Source: an uncultured Actinoplanes sp. (GTDB taxonomy: Bacteria; Actinomycetota; Actinomycetes; Mycobacteriales; Micromonosporaceae). Taken from it: a stretch of DNA of 5,318 bases. A program made the translations under genes and the position numbers. Every line of letters starts with the position of its first letter. The first letter of the stretch is position 1. The notes beneath the pieces were generated by a model, which was not told where the DNA came from, made no database searches, and saw nothing but the letters and a program-made list of their open reading frames with translations. Location: the NCBI GenBank assembly GCA_934667465.1, contig CAKUMG010000496.1, positions 1 through 5,318 of the forward strand, given 5' to 3'. Shown here in pieces: positions 1 to 4,868 of the stretch.

Positions 1-1
1 G

Positions 2-397
2 AACGCAATGGAAGCCCTGCTCTCCCATCGAGACTCAGTCCGCGACGGCCCCGCCTGGGTGCGTGTCGTCGCACGCAACAACTGGCTCAAGGCCGTGAGC
101 CGGCAATCGGTCGCCCTCCACCCCGAGACGATCGACTCCCAGATCCGCGCCTCGAACGAAACTCACACGGGCGCGGATCCCGCTGGAATCACGTACAGCC
201 GGCTGGAATGCGACGACGCCACAGAGCTCGTTCGTCAACTTCCCCGGACCCAACGCGAAGTCGTCGCCCTGATCGCGGACGGCTACAGCGCCGCGGAGAT
301 CGCCTTGCTCCTTGGCAGCAGCCCCGCAGTTGTTAGATCGAACCTCGCACATGCGCGACGACGGTTACGAGGACGCCAGCTTCGAGCTGCCGCTTAG
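2..397 (+). CDS. ECF-type RNA polymerase sigma factor, 3' portion
   Basis: This is the C-terminal part of a sigma-70 family regulator that would direct core RNA polymerase to specific promoters. The frame is open to the left edge (Asn-Ala precede the first ATG at 8), so the true start probably lies outside the window. Counting from that ATG, residues 15-32 (PAWVRVVARNNWLKAVSR) fit the end of sigma region 2. Residues 33-70 are a variable linker. Residues 71-122 fit region 4: a short helix ending in LPRTQREVVAL, then a helix-turn-helix with GYSAAEIALLLGSSPAVVRSNLAHARRRL, the usual -35-binding layout. The C-terminus is basic. The stop at 395-397 is followed after five bases by a strong hairpin, so this is probably the last gene of its unit. 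No anti-sigma gene is visible. The family call is firm; the regulon is unknown. Confidence 0.85.
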   Translation, partial: NAMEALLSHRDSVRDGPAWVRVVARNNWLKAVSRQSVALHPETIDSQIRASNETHTGADPAGITYSRLECDDATELVRQLPRTQREVVALIADGYSAAEIALLLGSSPAVVRSNLAHARRRLRGRQLRAAA

Positions 398-402
398 TGC
401 CA

Positions 403-450
403 GGCCCGCTGCCCCGACCTTCTCTTGGCCGGAGTGCGGGGCAGCGGGCC
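403..450 (+). terminator. Strong stem-loop after the sigma gene, likely terminator
   Basis: Bases 403-416 (GGCCCGCTGCCCCG) pair perfectly with 437-450 (CGGGGCAGCGGGCC), giving a 14-bp G/C-rich stem with a 20-base loop. It begins five bases after the stop codon of the sigma gene. There is no T tract after it, which is common for actinobacterial terminators. Position and stem strength support transcription termination. Confidence 0.75.
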
Positions 451-481
451 CCCTCAAGACACGGCGGAACCGCGTCATGCC

Positions 482-521
482 ACCGATGCACGCCACGTCG
501 CGAGGCGACGGGCGGATCGGT
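482..521 (+). terminator. Second extended stem-loop with pyrimidine-rich tail
   Basis: Three nested perfect arms pair here: 482-487 with 516-521, 491-494 with 511-514, and 496-501 with 505-510, closed by a GAG loop. Only a bulged A (495) and a 3x1 internal loop interrupt the 16 base pairs. The stem is followed by TCGTCTTCTT (521-530), so it looks like an intrinsic terminator placed in tandem with the hairpin at 403-450. It could instead be a folded regulatory RNA element, since no gene covers it. Confidence 0.55.
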
Positions 522-559
522 CGTCTTCTTGAGCCCCAGACCGAACCAACATACAACGA

Positions 560-575
560 TGTGAGATAGGTCACA
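560..575. promoter_or_regulatory. Crp/GlxR-type operator palindrome
   Basis: The sequence TGTGA-GATAGG-TCACA is a perfect match to the classical cAMP-receptor-protein consensus TGTGA-N6-TCACA. It also has the central TA of the GlxR form described in corynebacteria. It lies 93 bases upstream of the ATG at 669, in the most A/T-rich stretch of the 398-668 spacer, a plausible place for control of the downstream sigma-like operon. I see no convincing -35/-10 pair, so whether binding would activate or repress cannot be told. Confidence 0.7.
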
Positions 576-598
576 CTGGATGCTTGCTCAATTCAGAC

Positions 599-633
599 TA
601 GCGCGCTACCGGGCGCCGCGGCCGTTCGGTAGC
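599..633 (+). promoter_or_regulatory. Structured leader: overlapping palindrome and hairpin
   Basis: TAGCGCGCTA (599-608) is a perfect 10-bp palindrome. Its right half is also the left arm of a second structure: GCTACCG (605-611) pairs perfectly with CGGTAGC (627-633), and two G-T plus two G-C pairs can extend the stem inward to a loop at 616-622. The two arrangements are mutually exclusive in RNA. The element ends 35 bases before the start codon at 669, so it may be an operator or a 5'-UTR structure. The function is inferred from position only. Confidence 0.4.
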
Positions 634-655
634 TCACTTCACTCTTCATCGGGAC

Positions 656-661
656 GAGAGG
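656..661 (+). promoter_or_regulatory. Ribosome binding site for the sigma-like gene
   Basis: GAGAGG lies seven bases before the ATG at 669 and resembles the AGGAGG anti-16S core. It supports 669 rather than the internal Met38 (ATG at 780) as the start. Confidence 0.6.
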
Positions 662-668
662 GAACCCG

Positions 669-1253
669 ATGAACCCTCGCTTGGCAAGCAGCGACAGTAA
701 TCGCCTGGAGCAGGCGAACCATCAAGCGCGTCACACCCCGGGACACCATGCGGAGACGCCCGAGTACGACGACTTGTTCATGGCGTCCTTCACCCCCAGC
801 CGCACCGCTCTTCACGCCGTTCAGGGCGATGAGGAACTGGCAGACGAAGCCACCGAGTCAGCGCTGACTGCGATCGGAACCTCGTGGCGTTACATCGTTC
901 GCACACCGCGCTTCGTGCGAGCGCTGGCCATGATCTTCTACCTCCGGGCCAAGGCCCACGAAGAACACGAGAGCCGATGCGCCGCCTTGGCCGCCGAACG
1001 CCGGCAGGGACGGTCACTGTCATCAAGCCACGATGTCGTTGTCGCGCCTGGACCATGGTTGATCGCGTTCCTCGACGTTCTCCCCGAGCCGAACCGCCGC
1101 ATCGTCGAGTTCGTTCTGCGTCCTCTGACTCTGCTGGACGCCGCCCAACTGCTGGAGGAAAACACGCTTCGGGTGGCCCGCAGAACCGCGTGGTTGTGGG
1201 ATGCGGCAGGCGCCCCTGACGAAGCCATCGACAACCGGAAGGAGAATCCATGA
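669..1253 (+). CDS. Divergent sigma-70 (ECF)-like regulator
   Basis: This 194-residue protein has the layout of an ECF sigma factor but poor conservation. Residues 1-31 are a polar, disordered-looking extension. Residues 33-99 (EYDDLFMASF, GDEELADEATESALTAIGTSWRY, then TPRFVRALAMIFYLRAKAHEE) follow the pattern of region 2. Residues 100-127 form a linker. Residues 129-180 (WLIAFLDVLPEPNRRIVEFV, LTLLDAAQLLEENTLRVARRTAWLWDAAG) follow region 4, including LPxxxRxxV and a helix-turn-helix-like segment. The basic recognition-helix pattern is weaker than in the sigma gene at the left edge, so it could be a true sigma factor, a degenerate paralogue or a sigma-like accessory regulator. The start is set by the GAGAGG site. 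The stop overlaps the next start as ATGA (1250-1253), so the two are translationally coupled. A Crp-type site and a leader hairpin lie upstream. Assignment rests on pattern recognition only. Confidence 0.7.
   Translation: MNPRLASSDSNRLEQANHQARHTPGHHAETPEYDDLFMASFTPSRTALHAVQGDEELADEATESALTAIGTSWRYIVRTPRFVRALAMIFYLRAKAHEEHESRCAALAAERRQGRSLSSSHDVVVAPGPWLIAFLDVLPEPNRRIVEFVLRPLTLLDAAQLLEENTLRVARRTAWLWDAAGAPDEAIDNRKENP
1237..1244 (+). promoter_or_regulatory. Strong ribosome binding site at the coupled gene junction
   Basis: GGAAGGAG lies inside the last codons of the sigma-like gene, five bases before the ATG at 1250. It is a near-ideal Shine-Dalgarno sequence and fixes the start of the downstream cistron, whose ATG overlaps the preceding TGA. 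Confidence 0.75.
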
Positions 1254-1693
1254 GCTACGACGAGGCCCTCGGCGGCCCGGGAGAACTGGATGAGCTGATC
1301 CGGCAGGCGCTCGACCGCCAGACCGCGCCGACGGAATCCCGTTCCAGCCGGCGTGAACGGGCGCGAGAACGACTGGCCAAGGTCAAAGAACACCTCCATG
1401 ACCATCGATTGTTCGATCTGGGGCGGATGATCTCGACGCCTTGGGGGTGCAACAAGCACAGTGGGAAGCGACCGCCTACGCCGCGGCGGAGACCATCTTG
1501 CGCCGCGCCCAAGCCCGTGCCGGGCAACCTGCAGGTGAAGGAACTCGCACCCTCGAAGACCACGTGCCACCCTTCGTCTACCGGGGTGGACAGCAGGAGT
1601 CCGCCACGCTCCTCGACCGGGCTCGCCGAAGCGCGCGGCGCCAGACACACGCATTCTTGTTCCAGACGGCCGCCATCGACGCGGGCGATGTGA
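1250..1693 (+). CDS. Unrecognised operon protein, N-terminal part (frame disrupted)
   Basis: I do not recognise this protein. The start is well supported by a strong ribosome binding site and ATGA overlap with the sigma-like gene. The first 57 or so residues look like real protein: an acidic segment with ELDELIRQALDRQ, then a basic helical stretch (SRRERARERLAKVKEHLHDH), then RLFDL. After about base 1420 this frame becomes Pro/Arg/Ser-rich with Cys and no helical pattern, typical of out-of-frame reading, and runs on to a stop at 1691-1693. The natural-looking continuation is in the frame one base back (…FDL then GADDLDALG…), which ends at 2001. Rejoining at the GGGG run (1420-1423) would give a protein of about 250 residues. 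A one-base deletion, a sequencing error or recoding could explain this. Residues beyond about 60 are probably not genuine. Confidence 0.5.
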   Translation: MSYDEALGGPGELDELIRQALDRQTAPTESRSSRRERARERLAKVKEHLHDHRLFDLGRMISTPWGCNKHSGKRPPTPRRRPSCAAPKPVPGNLQVKELAPSKTTCHPSSTGVDSRSPPRSSTGLAEARGARHTHSCSRRPPSTRAM

Positions 1694-2001
1694 CGCCGAC
1701 GCATTTCGATGAGCTGCGTCGGCAGTTGTGGCCCGTCGTGCGCCCTTGGATCAACGAGGCGCAGGACGACGCCGATCTCGGCCTGGCATTCTCGCTCGTC
1801 CACAGAGCCTTCATGTGGGCCGCACGGAACAGTCACACCATGCCCGACCCAAAGCGGAGCGACGAGGTGAGCATGTGGCTGGAGGCAGGGCTACTGGCGG
1901 ATCTGCAGGGAATGGAGAGCTTCCTGCCTTGCTCTTCCGAAGACGTGCGGTCGGTGCAGTCATCGTCTGAACGGACGTTGCAACAGGCACACCGGGGCTG
2001 A
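1441..2001 (+). CDS. Unrecognised operon protein, C-terminal part (shifted frame)
   Basis: I do not recognise this protein. The frame is open from 1402 (stop at 1399-1401) to 2001; the first possible start is TTG at 1441, with no good ribosome binding site in front. It is therefore more likely the continuation of the gene starting at 1250 than an independent gene. The sequence is mostly helical and soluble: QQAQWEATAYAAAETILRRAQA, a linker with FVYRGGQQESATLLDRARRSARRQT, then HFDELRRQLWPVVRPWI and LAFSLVHRAFMWAARN. A Ser/Glu-rich tail follows (LPCSSEDVRSVQSSSERTLQ). I see no membrane segment, signal peptide or catalytic motif. Its place behind two sigma-like genes makes a role as partner or modulator of the sigma-like protein an attractive guess, with no direct evidence. 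As the genome reads, only the shifted frame encodes this part. Confidence 0.55.
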   Translation: MGVQQAQWEATAYAAAETILRRAQARAGQPAGEGTRTLEDHVPPFVYRGGQQESATLLDRARRSARRQTHAFLFQTAAIDAGDVTPTHFDELRRQLWPVVRPWINEAQDDADLGLAFSLVHRAFMWAARNSHTMPDPKRSDEVSMWLEAGLLADLQGMESFLPCSSEDVRSVQSSSERTLQQAHRG

Positions 2002-2062
2002 GCTCCTCCCTCGGCACCAGCCGGTGATCAGCTGCAGCGCGGTACATCGCCGGTTACGGGGA

Positions 2063-2101
2063 CGCGACATGCGCCCGTCACGCATCTGGGCACATGTGGC
2101 G
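2063..2101. terminator. Stem-loop between convergent genes, candidate bidirectional terminator
   Basis: Bases 2063-2076 pair with 2088-2101 (core ACATG-C-GCCC against GGGC-A-CATGT) in 12 pairs with two mismatches, around an 11-base loop. The element sits in the 112-base gap between the stop at 2001 on the + strand and the stop at 2114 on the - strand, where a shared terminator is expected. There is no T tract on either side. Confidence 0.45.
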
Positions 2102-2113
2102 CCGGCTGGGTGG

Positions 2114-2374
2114 TCAGTGGGGCTTAGCGGGGAGCCGGGGCTTGCCGAGGCGGCGCCAGAGGAGGGTGCGGCCGAGGCCGATGGCGTAGAGGATGCCGAA
2201 GATCGTCAGGATGGCCGCGCCCCAATGGCCTTCAGCGAAGAGCAGGATCAGGCCTGGCAGGGGGAAGAGAACGACAGCGGCCAGGTAAAAGACGAGCGGG
2301 ATCCGTAGGGTGCTCTTGTCCACGATGGAATTCTCGCCGACCGGGGGCGGGGCTGCTTGGTGAAGCGGACACAT
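2114..2374 (-). CDS. Small two-helix membrane protein
   Basis: This 86-residue protein has no recognised family. After a polar N-terminus it has two hydrophobic segments, residues about 24-46 (IPLVFYLAAVVLFPLPGLIL) and 51-73 (WGAAILTIFGILYAIGLGRT). They are joined by a short loop with FAEGH and followed by a basic tail (RRLGKPRLPAKPH) that should face the cytoplasm. The ATG at 2374 has only a weak, close upstream purine site. A GTG at 2323 would give a 69-residue protein starting just before the first helix and is a credible alternative. It lies 73 bases downstream of the kinase stop on the same strand, so it may be co-transcribed, though a small hairpin lies in that gap. A role as an accessory membrane subunit of the kinase is possible but unproven. 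Confidence 0.65.
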   Translation of the reverse strand: MCPLHQAAPPPVGENSIVDKSTLRIPLVFYLAAVVLFPLPGLILLFAEGHWGAAILTIFGILYAIGLGRTLLWRRLGKPRLPAKPH

Positions 2375-2411
2375 GCCCTGCAGCGGCTGGCGGAAATCAT
2401 GCTTGCTGGAA

Positions 2412-2428
2412 CCGCTCGGGCAGAGCGG
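2412..2428 (-). terminator. Small intercistronic hairpin after the kinase
   Basis: CCGCTC (2412-2417) pairs perfectly with GAGCGG (2423-2428) around a five-base loop. It lies 20 bases after the kinase stop and 38 bases before the next start. The stem is short and no T tract follows, so attenuation is more likely than full termination, if it acts at all. Confidence 0.3.
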
Positions 2429-2447
2429 GGACGGGCGGTATGTAACG

Positions 2448-4736
2448 TCAGCGGGCGGGGACGAGGGCCGGGACCGCGGCGGCCGGCAGGGTGAAGGTCA
2501 TGCGGGTGCCGATGCCGCCGGGGCCGGGCTCGGCGGTGATCGTGCCGCCGTGCCGCTCGACGATGCGGCGGCAGATCGACAAGCCGAGACCGGTTCCCGC
2601 GTACGGGCGTCCGCGGTGGGCCCGGTGGAAGTCGTCGAACACGGCCTCGAGCTGATCCGGCGGGATGCCGATGCCGTTGTCGGAGACCTCGATCCGCACC
2701 GGGCCACCGGCACCGGACACGCCGGCAGGCGCGGCATTCCGGGTCGGCGCGGCATCCCAGGCGGGCGCGGCATTCCCGGCGGGCGCAGCATTCCCGGCAG
2801 CGCGAGGCGCGGCATCCCCGGCGACCCGAGGCGCGGCATTCCCGGCAGCGCGAGGCGCGGCGTCGTCGGCCGACGCGGCATCCACGGCAGCGCGAGGCTT
2901 GGCGTTGCCGGCCGGATCGGTGCCGGGTGAGGCGACACCGCCGGTGATCGTGATCTCCGGGGTGACGCCGGGCGCCGTGTACTTGATGGCGTTGCCGATC
3001 AGGTTGTCGAGCAGCTGCCGGACCAGCACCGGGTCGGCGCTCACCGCGGGCAGGTCCCCGGCCGTGATCCGGGGTTCCGGCAGGCCGAGGCTCCCGGCGT
3101 GGTCGGCGCAGCCTGCGGCGATGTCCGTGACGACGGCGGCGAGGTCGACCGGCACCGGCACCACGACCACGTCGCGGGCGGTCGTGTAGGCGAGCAGGTC
3201 GTTGATCAGGCTGTGCATCCGGGCGGCGGCGCGTTCGATGCGTGCGACGTGGCCGAGCTCCGGCCGGCCCTCGAGGTCCTCGCGCAGCGCCTCGGACCAG
3301 CCCTCGATCGTGGTCAGCGGGTTGAGCAGGTCGTGCGCGACGACCCCGGCGAAGGCGCGCAGCTCGTCGCGGTGCCGCCGGTCCGCGGTGACGTCGTGGA
3401 AGATCACGATGGTGCCGCGGCCGTCCGGCAGCCGGCCCGCGTTGAGGCTGATCATGCGGCCGTCGGGCACCCCGGCATTGCGGATCAGATAGTCGCGGGT
3501 GACGACCGAGCCGTCCGCCGGGGCCAGCCGATACGGCATCTCGCCCGCGCCTACGGCCGTACCGTCAGGGTGGAAAAGCCCGTAGTAGCCGCTGTCCCGG
3601 ACCTGTCCGTCGGTGCTGGTCACGCCGCCGACCAGCCGCTTCGCCGCCGGGTTGCGCAGCACGTAGCGGCCCTGATAGTCGATGACGCCGACGCCCTCGG
3701 ACATCGTGTCGATGATCGTCGTGAGCAGCGTCGCCTGCTCGTTCGCCGCGCGCTCCGAGGCACGCAACCGATCGACCAGCGCCGTACGCTCGTCGCGCCC
3801 CAGCGCCAGCGCCAGCCCGACCACGGCGACCGTGCCCACGAAGAGCTGCGCCACCAGGGACCGCAGGGGATGCGACCCGATGTCCGCGAACGGCCCGTCG
3901 CCGAGCAGCGTGTACACGATCGCCACGCCCCCGACCAGCAGCGAGTGCAGGGCCACGAACGTCGTCCGCAGCCGCAGCCCCGCCCACACGCTCAAAGTGA
4001 TCAGCGCGAACGCCAGCGGGAGGCCGTCGAGGAGCCCGAAGACCAGCACGTACGCGGCGGCGGACAGGGCGGTGATCACCCCGTACTCCCATGTCAGGGT
4101 GACCCGCGACGGCCTGCGCCGAAGAAACTCGCCGAGCGCGATGCCGATGAGCAGGACGCTGACCGTGTTCCGCGCCATCCACACGGCGGCGGCGAGCCAC
4201 GAGTAGTGCCCGCTCTCCAGCCCGACCGCGGTCGGCCCGATGAGCGCGCTGCCCAGGGTGCTGACGGCGGCCGCGCCGACGACCCGCCACAGGTCGGCGA
4301 GGCGGGTCAGCCGTACGCCGTCGCGCCACAGGCCGGGCACCCAGCGATCGATGAGGTACGCGAAGCCGTACGCCTGCACCAGGTTGGCGACCGCGAAACA
4401 GAGCGCCAGCCGGAAGCTGACCCCGGTCAGCATGTTCCCGGCAATGGTGATCAGCACCAGTGCCTTGGCGTCGGGCAGACCCCATCCGCGGTAGCGGCTG
4501 CGCTTGCGGCCTTGCTCGCGACCTTGCTCGCCGCCTTGCCCACAGCCTTGCTCAAGGCCGTGTTCCCGAGGGCGGCTTTGCTCACGGGGGCGGCTGGTGA
4601 ACCAGAGTGCGAGCACGCCGGCGGCCGGCCAGACCAGGCTGAGGTTCGTCCCGTCCAGCACTGTCATCCGGCCGGCATACATCGCGACGAGGTAGAGCAG
4701 CGCAAAGGCTGCCGTCCGCATCAGGGGCCGGTTCAC
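2448..4736 (-). CDS. MASE1-PAS sensor histidine kinase with repeat insertions
   Basis: This is a 762-residue inner-membrane sensor kinase expected to autophosphorylate on His and pass phosphate to a response regulator. Residues about 8-312 hold eight to ten hydrophobic segments of MASE1 type (NLSLVWPAAGVLALWF; FAVANLVQAYGFAYLIDR). Residues about 333-450 form a PAS domain (IIDTMSEGVGVIDYQGRYVLRNPAA). The HisKA domain carries the phospho-acceptor His468 in AHDLLNPLTTIEGW. The HATPase_c domain has an N box (LLDNLIGNAIKYT, 575-587), a G1 box (DNGIG, 686-690), an F-box-like FDDFHRAH and a G2 box (GTGLGLSI, 714-721). All key motifs are intact. Two features are odd: a charged repeat at residues 48-79 and an Ala/Pro repeat at 611-672 between the N and G1 boxes. 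The start is GTG at 4736; an in-frame ATG at 4721 is an alternative, and neither has a strong ribosome site. No response regulator is nearby, so the ligand and partner are unknown. Confidence 0.9.
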   Translation of the reverse strand: MNRPLMRTAAFALLYLVAMYAGRMTVLDGTNLSLVWPAAGVLALWFTSRPREQSRPREHGLEQGCGQGGEQGREQGRKRSRYRGWGLPDAKALVLITIAGNMLTGVSFRLALCFAVANLVQAYGFAYLIDRWVPGLWRDGVRLTRLADLWRVVGAAAVSTLGSALIGPTAVGLESGHYSWLAAAVWMARNTVSVLLIGIALGEFLRRRPSRVTLTWEYGVITALSAAAYVLVFGLLDGLPLAFALITLSVWAGLRLRTTFVALHSLLVGGVAIVYTLLGDGPFADIGSHPLRSLVAQLFVGTVAVVGLALALGRDERTALVDRLRASERAANEQATLLTTIIDTMSEGVGVIDYQGRYVLRNPAAKRLVGGVTSTDGQVRDSGYYGLFHPDGTAVGAGEMPYRLAPADGSVVTRDYLIRNAGVPDGRMISLNAGRLPDGRGTIVIFHDVTADRRHRDELRAFAGVVAHDLLNPLTTIEGWSEALREDLEGRPELGHVARIERAAARMHSLINDLLAYTTARDVVVVPVPVDLAAVVTDIAAGCADHAGSLGLPEPRITAGDLPAVSADPVLVRQLLDNLIGNAIKYTAPGVTPEITITGGVASPGTDPAGNAKPRAAVDAASADDAAPRAAGNAAPRVAGDAAPRAAGNAAPAGNAAPAWDAAPTRNAAPAGVSGAGGPVRIEVSDNGIGIPPDQLEAVFDDFHRAHRGRPYAGTGLGLSICRRIVERHGGTITAEPGPGGIGTRMTFTLPAAAVPALVPAR
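2721..2906 (-). repeat. In-frame 18/24-bp tandem repeat in the kinase ATP-binding domain
   Basis: Nine degenerate units based on GGCGCGGCATTCC (as read on the + strand) begin at about 2728, 2746, 2764, 2782, 2806, 2830, 2854, 2872 and 2896, so spacing is always 18 or 24 bases. On the coding strand they encode units of six or eight residues: NAKPRAAV, DAASAD, DAAPRAAG, NAAPRVAG, DAAPRAAG, NAAPAG, NAAPAW, DAAPTR, NAAPAG. The tract keeps the reading frame and probably forms a flexible linker protruding from the ATP-binding fold. Confidence 0.85.
4500..4595 (-). repeat. In-frame 18-bp and 12-bp repeats in the kinase membrane domain
   Basis: Residues 48-79 read SRPREQ, SRPREH, then GLEQ, GCGQ, GGEQ, GREQ, GRKR: two six-residue units followed by five four-residue units. 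On the + strand the four-residue units appear as a 12-base repeat of CTTGCTCGC type. The tract lies directly after the second hydrophobic segment and lengthens what is normally a short loop with an Arg/Gln/Glu/Gly-rich polar stretch. Confidence 0.75.
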
Positions 4737-4773
4737 ACCCGCACTAATCGGTCATCTCGGCGCGGAATGAAGT

Positions 4774-4791
4774 GTCGGGGATCCGCCCGAC
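4774..4791. promoter_or_regulatory. Inverted repeat in the divergent intergenic region
   Basis: GTCGGG and CCCGAC form a perfect 6-bp inverted repeat separated by GATCCG. It lies in the 132-base spacer (4737-4868) between the kinase start and the gene at 4869, where both promoters must lie unless transcripts enter from outside. A second perfect palindrome, CCGGCGCCGG, follows at 4801-4810. The first could be an operator for divergent control. I find no convincing -35/-10 pair; TACTCT at 4819-4824 is only a weak -10 candidate for the + strand gene. Confidence 0.35.
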
Positions 4792-4854
4792 GAGTTCCTG
4801 CCGGCGCCGGAATCGTCCTACTCTTCGCCCAAAGAGCCATCCGGTTCCCCCACC

Positions 4855-4860
4855 TGGAGG
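4855..4860 (+). promoter_or_regulatory. Ribosome binding site for the 114-residue gene
   Basis: TGGAGG lies eight bases before the ATG at 4869. This fixes the start although the same frame stays open far upstream through the antisense of the kinase. Confidence 0.75.
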
Positions 4861-4868
4861 CGATCCCC

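Noticed and set aside
584..612. A -35/-10 promoter pair using TTGCTC near 584
   Set aside because: At 17-18 base spacing there is no acceptable -10 hexamer (TACCGG), so I do not call a promoter although one is expected nearby.
938..1654. Long - strand open frames opposite the sigma-like operon
   Set aside because: They are Arg/Pro/Ser-rich shadows; the + strand genes have ribosome binding sites, coupled junctions and recognisable domain patterns.
2721..2906. CRISPR-like array
   Set aside because: Units are 18 or 24 bases with no unique spacers, and they lie inside a coding frame, so this is a coding minisatellite.
2373..2930. A + strand frame with collagen-like RRGIPG repeats
   Set aside because: It is the antisense of the Ala/Pro repeat tract in the kinase ATP-binding domain. 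The kinase frame is supported by conserved motifs on both sides of the repeat.
3565..4485. A 306-codon - strand frame inside the kinase
   Set aside because: It is an Arg/Ala/Gly-rich alternative frame of the kinase, whose own frame shows PAS and transmembrane patterns throughout this stretch.
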